Notes: a model not told the origin generated them from the letters alone. Positions 18,301 to 27,336 are shown, counted from the stretch's first letter. The stretch: DNA of 64,000 nt from Pseudomonas izuensis (GCF_009861505.1 NZ_WTFT01000008.1:309727-373726), one strand, 5' to 3'. Numbers and translations are program-made.

Positions 18301-19476
18301 ATGACCCGCTCATTACGCATCTTCTACATCGCCCTGTTTCTGGTGACCCTGCTGGCCCTGGGCCTGTGGTCGGTTCGCAGCTTCCTGGGCTTCAGCACCA
18401 ACGCCGATGCAACGGTGCTCAACGGTCGCTGGACCAAAGCTGTGGAAACGCACTACGACGACGAGTTCCCGATCAAGCGCCTGGGCACCAACCTCTGGGC
18501 AGCACTGGACTTCAAACTGTTCAACGAAGGTCGTCCGGGCGTGGTGCTCGGTCGCGACCAGTGGTTGTACAGCGATGAAGAATTCCACCCTGTCGTCAAC
18601 GAAGAGCTGAACCTGCAAGGCAACTACGCGCTGGTCGAAGGCGTGCGCCAGACCCTGAAGGACAAAGGCGTGCAACTGGTGATGGCCGTGGTGCCGGCCA
18701 AGGTGCGCCTGTACCCGGAACACCTCGGTGAGGTGAAACCAGCCAGCATCCACGCCAACCTCTACAAGGACTTCCACCAGCGCCTGGCCGCTGACCGGAT
18801 TCCCGCACCGGACCTGCTGGGCCCGTTGCAAGCCGCGAAAAACGACGGCAAGCAGGTGTTCCTGCGCACCGACACTCACTGGACTCCGGAAGGCGCCGAG
18901 ATCGCCGCCAACCGCCTGGCCAAGACCATTGCCGACAAATACCCACTGAGTGGTGAACCGCAAACCTTCGTCACTACACCTGCGGAAAAGATCACCCACA
19001 AAGGCGACCTGCGTCTGTTCCTGCCACTGGACCCGTTGTTCGAAAACCTGATGCCAGCGCAAGAACCTTTGCAAAAGCGCAACACCGTGGCCGCTTCCGA
19101 CCAACCGAGCGGTGACGACGCCCTGTTCGCCAACACCGAAGTCCCCGTCGCGCTGATCGGTACCAGCTACAGCGCCAACCCCAACTGGAATTTTGTGGGC
19201 GCACTGAAACAAGCCCTGCGCAGCGACGTGGTCAATTACGCCGAAGACGGCCACGGCCCGATCCTGCCGATGCTCAGTTACCTGAAAAGCGACGCTTTCA
19301 AGAACAGCCCGCCGCAGGTGCTGATCTGGGAGTTTCCTGAACGATATCTGCCTGTGAACAACGAAATCGGCGACGCCGACCCGCAGTGGGTCGCAGAGCT
19401 TAAACAAGCCGGCGCGCGCCAACAAAACGTAGCCATCAACGCTAAATCCGAGACGCCCGACCGGGCGCAAAACTGA
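18301..19476 (+). CDS. algJ: Alginate O-acetylation protein AlgJ
   Basis: AlgJ is a membrane-anchored periplasmic SGNH-like acetylesterase/acetyltransferase that works with AlgI, AlgF and AlgX. The 391 residues have one N-terminal signal anchor (IFYIALFLVTLLALGLWSV). The catalytic motif is RTDTHWTPEGA near residues 190-200 and the serine motif is GTSYSAN near residue 285. Related in fold to AlgX but without its carbohydrate-binding domain. It follows algI by 11 bp. Confidence 0.94.
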   Translation: MTRSLRIFYIALFLVTLLALGLWSVRSFLGFSTNADATVLNGRWTKAVETHYDDEFPIKRLGTNLWAALDFKLFNEGRPGVVLGRDQWLYSDEEFHPVVNEELNLQGNYALVEGVRQTLKDKGVQLVMAVVPAKVRLYPEHLGEVKPASIHANLYKDFHQRLAADRIPAPDLLGPLQAAKNDGKQVFLRTDTHWTPEGAEIAANRLAKTIADKYPLSGEPQTFVTTPAEKITHKGDLRLFLPLDPLFENLMPAQEPLQKRNTVAASDQPSGDDALFANTEVPVALIGTSYSANPNWNFVGALKQALRSDVVNYAEDGHGPILPMLSYLKSDAFKNSPPQVLIWEFPERYLPVNNEIGDADPQWVAELKQAGARQQNVAINAKSETPDRAQN

Positions 19477-19493
19477 AAGAGAGAGGTACTACC

Positions 19494-20150
19494 ATGACTT
19501 TCACGACTACTCCTCGTCGTCTCGCCAAGACCTTTGCACTGGCCGCGACCTTCAGCGTCCTGTCCATGAACGCTTTCGCCGGTGGTGATGCCGCACTGTA
19601 CGGTCCGACCGCCCCGAAAGGCTCGACCTTCGTGCGCATCTACAACGCCGGCTCTTCCGAAGTCAGCGCCACCGTCGGCAGCACCAACCTGAGCGACGTC
19701 GCGCCGCTGTCCAGCAGTGACTTCAGCTTCATGCCGGGCGGTGATTACAGCGCCAAGGTCGGCAGCCAGACGCTGCCGGTGAAACTGGCCGGTGACCACT
19801 ATTACACCCTGGTCAACAACGCCAGCGGCGCACCGCAACTGATCGAAGAGCCGCCGTTCAAGAACAAGCAGAAATCCCTGGTACGGGTGCAGAACCTCAG
19901 CGACAAGGCACTGACCCTGAAAACGGCCGATGGCAAGACTGACGTGGTGCCGAACGTGGCCGCCAAGGGCCGCGGCGAACGTGAAATCAACCCGGTGAAA
20001 GTCAGCCTGGCGCTATACGACGGTGCAACCAAAGTCGGCGACGTGAAACCGGTCGCCCTGGAACGCGGTGAAGCCGCCGTGCTGTACGTCACCGGCAGTG
20101 GCAGCAGCCTGTCGCCGGTCTGGGTGAAACGCCCGGTGTCGACGCGCTAA
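19494..20150 (+). CDS. algF: Alginate O-acetylation adaptor AlgF
   Basis: AlgF is a periplasmic protein required for alginate acetylation; it is not known to be an enzyme and is thought to bridge other acetylation proteins. The 218 residues start with a signal peptide ending SMNAFAGG, followed by two beta-rich domains. It lies 17 bp after algJ, with GAGAGAGG upstream of its ATG. Confidence 0.93.
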   Translation: MTFTTTPRRLAKTFALAATFSVLSMNAFAGGDAALYGPTAPKGSTFVRIYNAGSSEVSATVGSTNLSDVAPLSSSDFSFMPGGDYSAKVGSQTLPVKLAGDHYYTLVNNASGAPQLIEEPPFKNKQKSLVRVQNLSDKALTLKTADGKTDVVPNVAAKGRGEREINPVKVSLALYDGATKVGDVKPVALERGEAAVLYVTGSGSSLSPVWVKRPVSTR

Positions 20151-20195
20151 TCATTTTTCCGGACTGCTCCACAGGACCGCTGAAAAAAACGCGGT

Positions 20196-20271
20196 CCCCT
20201 GTAGGAGCTGGCTTGCCAGCGAAGGCGTCCTCGAGGGCCCCATCGCCAGCAAGCCGGCTCCTACAGAGGGG
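20196..20271. repeat. REPIN (class D) between algF and algA
   Basis: CCCCTGTAGGAGCTGGCTTG ... CAAGCCGGCTCCTACAGAGG. This is a short pair with a small internal loop, in the gap between algF and algA. Confidence 0.88.
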
Positions 20272-20358
20272 ATCGGCAATCCGGACACGAAACAAAAACA
20301 AGAGTGAAACGACACAGCGTTCGTAGCTCTAACCAAACGATTTTCAAGGAGTAACACC

Positions 20359-21810
20359 ATGATTCCAGTCATCCTCTCCGGTGGTAGCGGCTCACGTCTT
20401 TGGCCGCTTTCCCGTAAGCAGTTCCCTAAACAGTTCCTGGCCCTGACCGGCGAACACACGCTGTTCCAGCAAACCCTGGAGCGCCTGGTGTTCGAAGGCA
20501 TGGACACGCCGATCGTGGTCTGCAACAAGGACCACCGCTTCATCGTCAACGAGCAACTGGCGGCCCGCAAACTGGAAACCCAGCGCATCCTGATGGAACC
20601 GTTCGGTCGCAACACCGCACCGGCCGTGGCCCTGACCGCGATGATGCTGGTCAATGAAGGTCGTGACGAACTGATGCTGGTACTGCCGGCCGACCACGTA
20701 CTGGAAGACCAGAAAGCCCTGCAACGCGCCCTGGCCCTGGCCACCGTCGCCGCCGAAAACGGCGAAATGGTGCTGTTCGGCGTGCCGGCCACCAAACCGG
20801 AAACCGGTTACGGCTACATCAAGTCGACCAACGATTCACTGCTGCCCGAAGGCGTCAGCCGTGTCTCGCACTTCGTCGAAAAGCCCGACGTGAAACGCGC
20901 CACCGAGTTCGTCCAGTCCGGCGGCTACTTCTGGAACAGCGGCATGTTCCTGTTCCGCGCCAGCCGCTTCCTCGAAGAACTGAAAAAGCACGACCCGGAC
21001 ATCTACGACACCTGCCTGCTGACCCTGGAACGCAGCCAGCAAGACGCTGACACCGTCAGCATCGACGAAGCGACTTTCGCCTGCTGCCCGGACAATTCCA
21101 TCGACTACTCGGTGATGGAAAAAACCCGACGCGCCTGCGTAGTGCCGCTGACCGCCGGCTGGAGCGATGTCGGTTGCTGGTCGTCGCTGTGGGAAGTGAA
21201 TGAAAAAGACGCCAACGGCAACGTCACCAAGGGCGATGTAGTAGTCCAGGACAGCCGCAATTGCATGATCCACGGCAACGGCAAACTGGTGTCGGTGATC
21301 GGCCTGGAAAACATTGTCGTCGTCGAAACCAAGGACGCCATGATGATTGCGCACAAGGACAAGGTCCAGGGCGTGAAGCAGATGGTCAACACCCTCAACG
21401 AACAGGGCCGCAGCGAAACCCAGAACCACTGCGAAGTCTATCGTCCGTGGGGTTCCTACGACTCGGTGGACATGGGCGGGCGCTTCCAGGTCAAGCACAT
21501 CTCGGTCAAGCCGGGCGCGTGCCTGTCGCTGCAGATGCACCACCACCGCGCCGAGCACTGGATCGTTGTCAGCGGCACTGCTGAAGTGACCTGCGACGAG
21601 AACGTGTTCCTGTTGACCGAAAACCAGTCGACCTACATCCCGATCGCCTCGGTTCACCGTCTGCGCAACCCGGGCAAGATCCCGCTCGAGATCATCGAAG
21701 TGCAATCGGGCAGCTACCTGGGTGAAGACGATATCGAGCGGTTTGAGGACATCTACGGGCGCACCACGCCGATCGAGCGCGGCGTGTCGGTGAAGACCAT
21801 CGCGCAGTAA
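20359..21810 (+). CDS. algA: Bifunctional phosphomannose isomerase / GDP-mannose pyrophosphorylase AlgA
   Basis: AlgA makes mannose-6-phosphate from fructose-6-phosphate and, after AlgC (not here), converts mannose-1-phosphate to GDP-mannose. The 483 residues have the nucleotidyltransferase signature VILSGGSGSRLWPLSR at residues 3-18. The C-terminal type II PMI cupin carries QMHHHRAEHWIVVSG near residue 393. The ATG follows AAGGAGTAACACC. It is the last gene of the operon and is followed by a strong terminator. Confidence 0.96.
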   Translation: MIPVILSGGSGSRLWPLSRKQFPKQFLALTGEHTLFQQTLERLVFEGMDTPIVVCNKDHRFIVNEQLAARKLETQRILMEPFGRNTAPAVALTAMMLVNEGRDELMLVLPADHVLEDQKALQRALALATVAAENGEMVLFGVPATKPETGYGYIKSTNDSLLPEGVSRVSHFVEKPDVKRATEFVQSGGYFWNSGMFLFRASRFLEELKKHDPDIYDTCLLTLERSQQDADTVSIDEATFACCPDNSIDYSVMEKTRRACVVPLTAGWSDVGCWSSLWEVNEKDANGNVTKGDVVVQDSRNCMIHGNGKLVSVIGLENIVVVETKDAMMIAHKDKVQGVKQMVNTLNEQGRSETQNHCEVYRPWGSYDSVDMGGRFQVKHISVKPGACLSLQMHHHRAEHWIVVSGTAEVTCDENVFLLTENQSTYIPIASVHRLRNPGKIPLEIIEVQSGSYLGEDDIERFEDIYGRTTPIERGVSVKTIAQ

Positions 21811-21826
21811 GCCTCTGTAGACCTTG

Positions 21827-21885
21827 AGCCCCTGACCGGCCTGCTGCGTTCCCTATCCGCAGCGGGTTGGTCAGGGGCTTTTTTT
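21827..21885 (+). terminator. Rho-independent terminator of the alginate operon
   Basis: An 11-bp perfect outer stem (AGCCCCTGACC / GGTCAGGGGCT) with a partly self-paired interior ends in seven T. It starts 17 bp after the algA stop. Confidence 0.93.
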
Positions 21886-21912
21886 GATCCGTTTTTTGTA
21901 TTGCCTTGAAGG

Positions 21913-21997
21913 TCCTCATCGCGAGCAGGCTCGCTCCTACATTGGTTTTGTGAACGCCACAGATCAATTGTAGGAGCGAGCCTGCTCGCGATGAGGC
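21913..21997. repeat. REPIN (class B)
   Basis: CTCATCGCGAGCAGGCTCGC / GCGAGCCTGCTCGCGATGAG. The arms are perfect for more than 25 bp around a 30-nt spacer, downstream of the alginate terminator. Confidence 0.9.
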
Positions 21998-22086
21998 CCT
22001 CACATCTACCAAAAAAATCACGCCCATCGCCAATCCCACCCACGCTTAGGTACGATGACCCTATCCATCCCCGAGGTTTGCGCGTC

Positions 22087-22551
22087 ATGTTCATCGGTGT
22101 CCTGCTGGTCATCACCTGGGTGATCCTGCTGCTGCGCTACCCAGCCAAGGCCCTGCCCGTTTCCCTGGCTGCCGCCGTCGGCCTGGGCATCGTCGCCACC
22201 TGGGTCATCTGGATGGACCACCGCGAACTCAAGCAACTGCAGCGCCTGGAGTTGCGCATCAGCTATGCGCCGCAACACTGTCCCGCCGACCGACCACTGA
22301 AATTGACCCTGAACAACGGCAACGACGTGCCGATGACCGAGCTGCGCTGGCGGGTGGCCGCTTACGCGCCAGGCGATACGGTCAACCTCGCCGACAATCA
22401 ATACTCCGCGCCTCGCTACCGTGGCCCCGGTGAATTGCAGGCCGGTGGCAACTGGGAAGACTGTTTACCACTACCGCCACTGCGCCCCGGCTACCGTCCG
22501 GAAACCCTGGAGTTTCGCGCAGAGCGTTTACAGGGTAGTTTTTCTGACTGA
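22087..22551 (+). CDS. Small membrane protein, function unknown
   Basis: I do not recognise a characterised family. The 154 residues have two N-terminal hydrophobic helices (MFIGVLLVITWVILLLRY and LPVSLAAAVGLGIVATWVIW), then a soluble domain of about 100 residues. That domain looks beta-rich (LKLTLNNGNDVPMTELRW). The ATG at 22087 is preceded by GAGG at ten bases. The frame stays open upstream to 21991 but that part overlaps a REPIN. The next gene starts 47 bp downstream. Confidence 0.7.
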   Translation: MFIGVLLVITWVILLLRYPAKALPVSLAAAVGLGIVATWVIWMDHRELKQLQRLELRISYAPQHCPADRPLKLTLNNGNDVPMTELRWRVAAYAPGDTVNLADNQYSAPRYRGPGELQAGGNWEDCLPLPPLRPGYRPETLEFRAERLQGSFSD

Positions 22552-22598
22552 GCTTTCTCCCACGAGTTTTCCCCCTCTGATTGCACAAGGAACGCGCC

Positions 22599-23423
22599 AT
22601 GCCCGTTGCGTTGATTACCGGATGTTCCAGCGGCATTGGCCGCGCGCTCGCCGATGCGTTCAAAATCGCCGGATACGAAGTCTGGGCCAGTGCACGCAGG
22701 GCTGAAGACGTAGCCATGCTGAGCGCTGGCGGATTCACCGCCGTGCAACTGGACGTCAATGACGGCCAGGCACTGGAACAGTTGAGCGAACGGATCAACC
22801 AGCAGCATGGCGGCCTCGACGTACTGATCAACAACGCCGGTTTCGGCGCCATGGGGCCTTTGCTCGATGGCGGTGTGCCAGCGATGCAGCGCCAGTTCGA
22901 AACCAATGTCTTCGCCATCGTTGGCGTGACCCGCGCAATGTTTCCAGTGTTGCGGCGGGCCAAAGGGATCGTGGTGAACATTGGCAGCGTTTCAGGGGTG
23001 CTGGTCACGCCGTTCGCTGGTGCCTACTGCGCGTCCAAAGCCGCCGTGCATGCCTTGAGCGATGCCTTGCGCATGGAACTGGCGCCCTTCGGTGTCAGGG
23101 TCATGGAGGTTCAACCCGGTGCCATTGCCTCCAGTTTCGCCAAAAACGCCGGCCACGAAGCCGAACAACTGATCAGCGAACAATCGCCATGGTTTCCGCT
23201 GCGCGCTGGCATTCGCGCACGGGCCAAGGCCTCCCAGGACAACCCGACGCCGGCCAGTGAGTTCGCCGCCGGGCTGCTCAAGGCTGTGCAGCAGAACAAG
23301 CCGCCGAGGCTGGTGCGGCTGGGGAATGGCAGTCGGGCGTTGCCGTTGATGGCGGGACTATTGCCAAAAGGCTTATTGGAGTCCGCGTTGATGAAGCGGT
23401 TCGGGTTGCGCGGGCAGCTCTGA
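22599..23423 (+). CDS. Short-chain dehydrogenase/reductase (SDR)
   Basis: This 274-residue classical SDR has the nucleotide-binding motif TGCSSGIG at residues 8-15, NNAG near residue 84 and the active site YCASK (Tyr-x-x-x-Lys, near residue 143). These oxidoreductases use NAD(P)H; the substrate cannot be told. The ATG at 22599 has AAGGAA six bases upstream. A 7-codon in-frame extension to 22581 is less likely. Confidence 0.85.
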   Translation: MPVALITGCSSGIGRALADAFKIAGYEVWASARRAEDVAMLSAGGFTAVQLDVNDGQALEQLSERINQQHGGLDVLINNAGFGAMGPLLDGGVPAMQRQFETNVFAIVGVTRAMFPVLRRAKGIVVNIGSVSGVLVTPFAGAYCASKAAVHALSDALRMELAPFGVRVMEVQPGAIASSFAKNAGHEAEQLISEQSPWFPLRAGIRARAKASQDNPTPASEFAAGLLKAVQQNKPPRLVRLGNGSRALPLMAGLLPKGLLESALMKRFGLRGQL

Positions 23424-23437
23424 GACTGAGTCGACCC

Positions 23438-23510
23438 AATCGCGGGCAAGCCTTGCTCCCACAGGTTCTGCGGCGGTCTCTGTGGGAGCAAGGCTTGTCG
23501 GATCGCCGCA
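23438..23510. repeat. Irregular REP pair (class A)
   Basis: The left arm is a normal CGCGGGCAAGCCTTGCTCCC. The right arm starts CTGTGGGAGCAAGGCTTG but then carries about 15 extra bases (TCGGATCGCCGCAC...) before CGCCGCGATGGGG, so the palindrome is broken. Confidence 0.75.
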
Positions 23511-23558
23511 CCGCCGCGATGGGGCCGGTACAGACACCACAGAATTTAAGGAAAGGAC

Positions 23559-23954
23559 ATGACCGACTTCACAGAATACTTTGACGAAGTGATCCAGGCC
23601 CACGTCGCCATCGAAAAATGGCTGGCCGAGGAGCAGGACCCGCGCGAACTCGAACGCCTGCTGACCCGTTTTTCACCGCAGTTCTCCATGGTCTCGCCCT
23701 TGGGCCGGGTGCTGGATTTTGACGCGCTGAACCAGTTGTTCATGCTGGCGGGCGGCAAGAAGCTCGGGTTCCGCATCAAGCTCAGCGAGTTGCACGGCCT
23801 TGCGCTGCACAACGGCGGCGCGACGGTCAGTTATCGCGAACAACAAACCGATGCCACCGGGCTGCACTCCGATCGCCGCTCGACCGTGGTGTTCGAGAAA
23901 GTGGATGGCAGGATTCTCTGGCGGCATTTGCACGAGACTTTTTGCAGCGCGTGA
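23559..23954 (+). CDS. NTF2-like (DUF4440-type) protein, function unknown
   Basis: The 131 residues look like a SnoaL/NTF2-like fold: N-terminal helices (VIQAHVAIEKWLAEEQ), a conserved-looking FSPQFSMVSPLGRVLDF segment and a final sheet ending in RILWRHLHETF. No catalytic residues can be assigned. The ATG follows AAGGAAAGGAC. A perfect 39-bp palindrome just downstream probably ends its transcript. Confidence 0.75.
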   Translation: MTDFTEYFDEVIQAHVAIEKWLAEEQDPRELERLLTRFSPQFSMVSPLGRVLDFDALNQLFMLAGGKKLGFRIKLSELHGLALHNGGATVSYREQQTDATGLHSDRRSTVVFEKVDGRILWRHLHETFCSA

Positions 23955-23975
23955 ACGGTCACTGTATGTCTGGCA

Positions 23976-24070
23976 GACCGAGTCGCATTCTTCGCGAGCA
24001 GGCTCGCTCCCACAGGGGAATGCATTCCAATTGTGGGAGCGAGCCTGCTCGCGAAGAATGCGACTCGGTC
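23976..24070. repeat. Extended REPIN (class B): perfect 39-bp inverted repeat between convergent genes
   Basis: The arm at 23976-24014 and the arm at 24032-24070 are exact reverse complements, with a 17-nt spacer. The pairing includes GACCGAGTCGCATTC, outside the usual REP core. It fills the gap between the NTF2-like gene (+) and the HlyD gene (-) and could end transcripts from both sides. Confidence 0.93.
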
Positions 24071-24076
24071 TATCGG

Positions 24077-24940
24077 TTATGCACCATCGCCCTGCTTGAC
24101 CACCACCGTGCAAGTAATCCCCGCCGCCAACAGCACCCCCTCCGGCACTTCATCGATGTGAATGCGCACCGGCACCCGCTGCGCCAGGCGCACCCAGTTG
24201 AAGGTCGGGTTCACGTCGGCAATCAGCTCGCGACTTTCCGGGTTGTCGCGGTCGTAGATCCCCCGCGAAATGCTTTCCACATGCCCCTTGAGCACTTCAC
24301 CGCTCATCAGTTGCATATCCGCCTTATCACCCACACGCACGTGGGGCAGTTTGGTTTCTTCGAAGAAGCCGTAGACCCAGAAAGAGTTCATGTCGACCAC
24401 GGCCATTTTCGCTTCGCCGATGCGCGCATAGTCGCCGCGATGGACGTTGAGGTTGGTCACGTAACCGTCCACCGCCGCCCGGACTTCGGTGCGCTTGAGG
24501 TTGAGTTCGGCGGCTTCGAGTTGCGCCTGGGCCTGCTGGTAATCGGCCAGGGCGGAGTCGGCGATGTTGCTGGCGTCGTCGCGATTTTCCTTGGAGATCA
24601 CCAGGTTGTCCAGGTCGGCGCGGCGATGGGCGTTAACCTTGCGCATCTCCCACGTGGCCTTGCGCGAAGCCACCAGCGATTGCGCCTGCTTGACCGCAAG
24701 GCGGTAGTGCTCGGGGTCGATCTGCATCAGCAGATCACCTTTTTTGACAAGCTGGTTGTCACGCACCGGCACGCTCACCACTTCGCCGGTAACGTCGGCA
24801 GCGACGTTGATGATATCGGCACGCACCCGGCCGTCACGGGTCCACGGCGTCTCCATGTAATGCACCCACAGGGTGCGGCCAATCCAAATCGCCAGGGCCA
24901 ATACCAGCAGGGTAGCGAGCAGGCTGAAAAGCTTTTTCAT
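24077..24940 (-). CDS. HlyD-family efflux adaptor (AaeA-like)
   Basis: This 287-residue periplasmic adaptor has one N-terminal membrane helix (LFSLLATLLVLALAIWIG). Split lipoyl/barrel domains (VTGEVVSVPVRDNQLVKKGD near residues 50-69, and the matching RAAVDGYVTNLNVHRGD) flank a helical hairpin. The family joins an inner-membrane pump to an outer-membrane channel. It is the last gene of the operon OMF-FUSC-DUF1656-HlyD, 10 bp after the DUF1656 gene, which matches the content of the aaeXAB aromatic-acid efflux operon. Confidence 0.88.
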   Translation of the reverse strand: MKKLFSLLATLLVLALAIWIGRTLWVHYMETPWTRDGRVRADIINVAADVTGEVVSVPVRDNQLVKKGDLLMQIDPEHYRLAVKQAQSLVASRKATWEMRKVNAHRRADLDNLVISKENRDDASNIADSALADYQQAQAQLEAAELNLKRTEVRAAVDGYVTNLNVHRGDYARIGEAKMAVVDMNSFWVYGFFEETKLPHVRVGDKADMQLMSGEVLKGHVESISRGIYDRDNPESRELIADVNPTFNWVRLAQRVPVRIHIDEVPEGVLLAAGITCTVVVKQGDGA

Positions 24941-24950
24941 CAGGGCGTTC

Positions 24951-25151
24951 TCAAGGGTAGACGGTCAGCGCCATGGCGCCGAACAGACAGGTAAACAGAC
25001 TCAGGCGCAGCAGCGCCGGGTGCCAGAAGAAGCGGTACAGGTCGAACCCGGAGAGAAACCGGTCGAGCCCCCAGGCCAGCGCCGCGGCAATCAGAAACAT
25101 CAGGGTCATGGTCGGCATGTACACGCCGTGGAAGGCGATTTCACGGGGCAT
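24951..25151 (-). CDS. DUF1656 small membrane protein (AaeX-like)
   Basis: The 66 residues form two hydrophobic helices (MTLMFLIAAALAWGL and LLRLSLFTCLFGAMAL) separated by a loop, typical of the DUF1656/AaeX family found with FUSC pumps; its exact role is not known. The ATG at 25151 has AAGGA seven bases upstream and overlaps the end of the FUSC gene by 11 bp, so translation is probably coupled. A TTG two codons earlier is a weaker option. Confidence 0.85.
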   Translation of the reverse strand: MPREIAFHGVYMPTMTLMFLIAAALAWGLDRFLSGFDLYRFFWHPALLRLSLFTCLFGAMALTVYP

Positions 25152-27336
25152 GTTCAAGTCCTTGGGGCTTGGCGGCGTGGGTGTAGCTGGACAGTGGCGA
25201 TTGCGGGTCCAGCAGCGAAGTGCGGATGAAGTGCAGGTAGCTTTTCACCCGACGCAACGCCGAGGTGTCGAAGTGCGGGGCAAAGGGCTCATCGGTGGCT
25301 TGCACCCGGCTGAGCGCGTGATCGACCGCGATCAATGCACGCTCCAGGTTGCTCTGTCCCGGTTGCAGGAACAGCCGCACCAGCGAGCGCCCCATCACGC
25401 GGATCGACTGGCGCCACGGCTGGGATTCGGCATAGGCCGGATGCACCGGCAGGATCGCCTGCTCCTTGCGCAACTCGATGATCGCGTGGCCGACTTCCAG
25501 CACCACGAACATCCAGCGCAGCAGATTACGCTGCACCTGCGGTTGCCCCGCCGCGAAACCATAGGCCTGATGCACCAGGTCGCGGGTCCGGCTTTCGAAA
25601 CTCGACGCCAGGCCCTTGAGTTTGCCGCTGATGGCGTACACCACTTGCCCGCGCAAGTCCTGTTCCAGCCGTCGCCACAACCAGCGACTGTTGGGCGGCA
25701 GAATGATCGCCCCCGCCGCCGCGCACACCAGCATGCCGATCACCATGGCGATGTAGTCATTGATGAAGGTGTAGGGGTTGTAGATCGTGAGGTTGTCCGG
25801 CACCGAACCGATGCTGAAGAAAATCAGCAAGCCCACTCCGACCCCGGCGTATAACGGCCGCGATGCCAGGAACGCGCCCAGCACGAACACCGGTGCGAGC
25901 ATCACGCACAACAAAGGGAAACCGTCGATCCACGGGAAGATGAAAAACATCTCGGCGAAACCGATCAGTGCCCCGAGGAACGTGCCGCAAGCCATCTGGA
26001 AGGCCATGCGCTTGGGGTTCGGCGTGGCGGCGGACAGGCCCACGGTGGCCGCGGCGACCAAGGTCATGGTCGCCCCGCTTGGCCAGGCCGTGGCCACCCA
26101 ATAGCTGCCCAACACGATGAGAATGAATGCTGCGCGAATCCCCGAGGCGGCGGCGGCCATCCAGTTGGTTTGCGGTGTGAAGGGTTCGTCCCAACGCTCT
26201 CGCTCGTGACTGTGATCCGCCAGGGACGCGTGAGTCTGTGCATAGCTGTGCAAGTCATCGACAAAGCGATAGAGCAATTCGTAGGCGGTGTGGAAATCCA
26301 GTTGTTCGGCGTCGCCCGGATCGCTCTCCTGGAAGATCGCCCGCAGGCTGCGCACCCGGGCCGGCAAACCTGCCTTGTAGGCCGTCAGGGCCGTCACCAG
26401 TCGCGCGGCATCGGCGCTGGTCAAGGCACGACCGCTGTAGCCGTCGAGCAACTCGGCCAGGTCCTGCAAGCCCGGCTTGATTGCCGCCTCGACGTGATCG
26501 GCACCGTTGCTGCGCAAGCGCTCGAGCAATTGATGCAAGGCGTTGAAGCGGGTGGTGACGCCCATGAACTCGCTGTTCAGGCGGCTGAGCCGGCCGTTGC
26601 GTCGACGCATGTGCGGGTCTTCGAATACGGTGACACTGCGCAAGCCCTCCAGGCCCACCGCCTCGGCGATGAAGCGCACGTTGCTGGCTTCGAATGCCTC
26701 GCGTCGGCTGCGCCCGCGCAAGCCGTCGGTGACGAACAACGCGAACACCCCGAAGCGCTGGTACAAGGCGTTGCGCATGGCGGCACTGGCGGATTGCGGC
26801 AGGATCGCGGCGCTGACCAGGGTCGAGCAGAGAATCCCCAGGGAGATTTCCAGCACCCGCCAGACCGCCGCCATGAACGCGCCATCTGGATGGGCCAGAG
26901 CAGGCAGGCCGACCATTGCCGCGGTATACCCTGCGAGCACGAAGCCGTAGGCGCGGAAGTTGCGGCAGCGGGTGGCACCGGCCGTGCAGATCCCGACCCA
27001 GATCGCCAGCGAGCCGAGGAACAATTCGGTGTTCTGTGCAAACAGGGCAATCAACGCGACCATCACTGACGAGCCAGCCAGCGTGCCGAGGAACCGATAA
27101 AAGCTTTTGGCGAACACATGACCGCTTTGCGGCTGCATGACGATGAACACCGTGATCATCGCCGTACGCGGTTGCGGCAACTCCAGGCGCATGGCCAGCC
27201 ATAGTGTGAGGAAGGCGGCGATCAGCACCTTGAAAATGTAGACCCAGGTCACGCCATCGCTGCGTGCCCAGTCAAAAAAGCCCCGGCGCCATTCCAGGGA
27301 ATACAGCCAGCGCAAAGGTGCGGGCAAGGGGGTCAT
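25141..27336 (-). CDS. FUSC-family aromatic-acid efflux pump subunit (AaeB-like)
   Basis: The 731 residues have two sets of hydrophobic helices, one near the N-terminus (VYIFKVLIAAFLTLWLAMRL and onward) and one from about residue 390. A cytosolic domain lies between and after them, as in FUSC/AaeB transporters. AaeB exports hydroxylated aromatic acids in E. coli; the substrate here is inferred only. The ATG at 27336 is preceded by AGGA. The frame remains open upstream but would run through a REPIN, so that part is not coding. Confidence 0.88.
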   Translation of the reverse strand: MTPLPAPLRWLYSLEWRRGFFDWARSDGVTWVYIFKVLIAAFLTLWLAMRLELPQPRTAMITVFIVMQPQSGHVFAKSFYRFLGTLAGSSVMVALIALFAQNTELFLGSLAIWVGICTAGATRCRNFRAYGFVLAGYTAAMVGLPALAHPDGAFMAAVWRVLEISLGILCSTLVSAAILPQSASAAMRNALYQRFGVFALFVTDGLRGRSRREAFEASNVRFIAEAVGLEGLRSVTVFEDPHMRRRNGRLSRLNSEFMGVTTRFNALHQLLERLRSNGADHVEAAIKPGLQDLAELLDGYSGRALTSADAARLVTALTAYKAGLPARVRSLRAIFQESDPGDAEQLDFHTAYELLYRFVDDLHSYAQTHASLADHSHERERWDEPFTPQTNWMAAAASGIRAAFILIVLGSYWVATAWPSGATMTLVAAATVGLSAATPNPKRMAFQMACGTFLGALIGFAEMFFIFPWIDGFPLLCVMLAPVFVLGAFLASRPLYAGVGVGLLIFFSIGSVPDNLTIYNPYTFINDYIAMVIGMLVCAAAGAIILPPNSRWLWRRLEQDLRGQVVYAISGKLKGLASSFESRTRDLVHQAYGFAAGQPQVQRNLLRWMFVVLEVGHAIIELRKEQAILPVHPAYAESQPWRQSIRVMGRSLVRLFLQPGQSNLERALIAVDHALSRVQATDEPFAPHFDTSALRRVKSYLHFIRTSLLDPQSPLSSYTHAAKPQGLEHAP

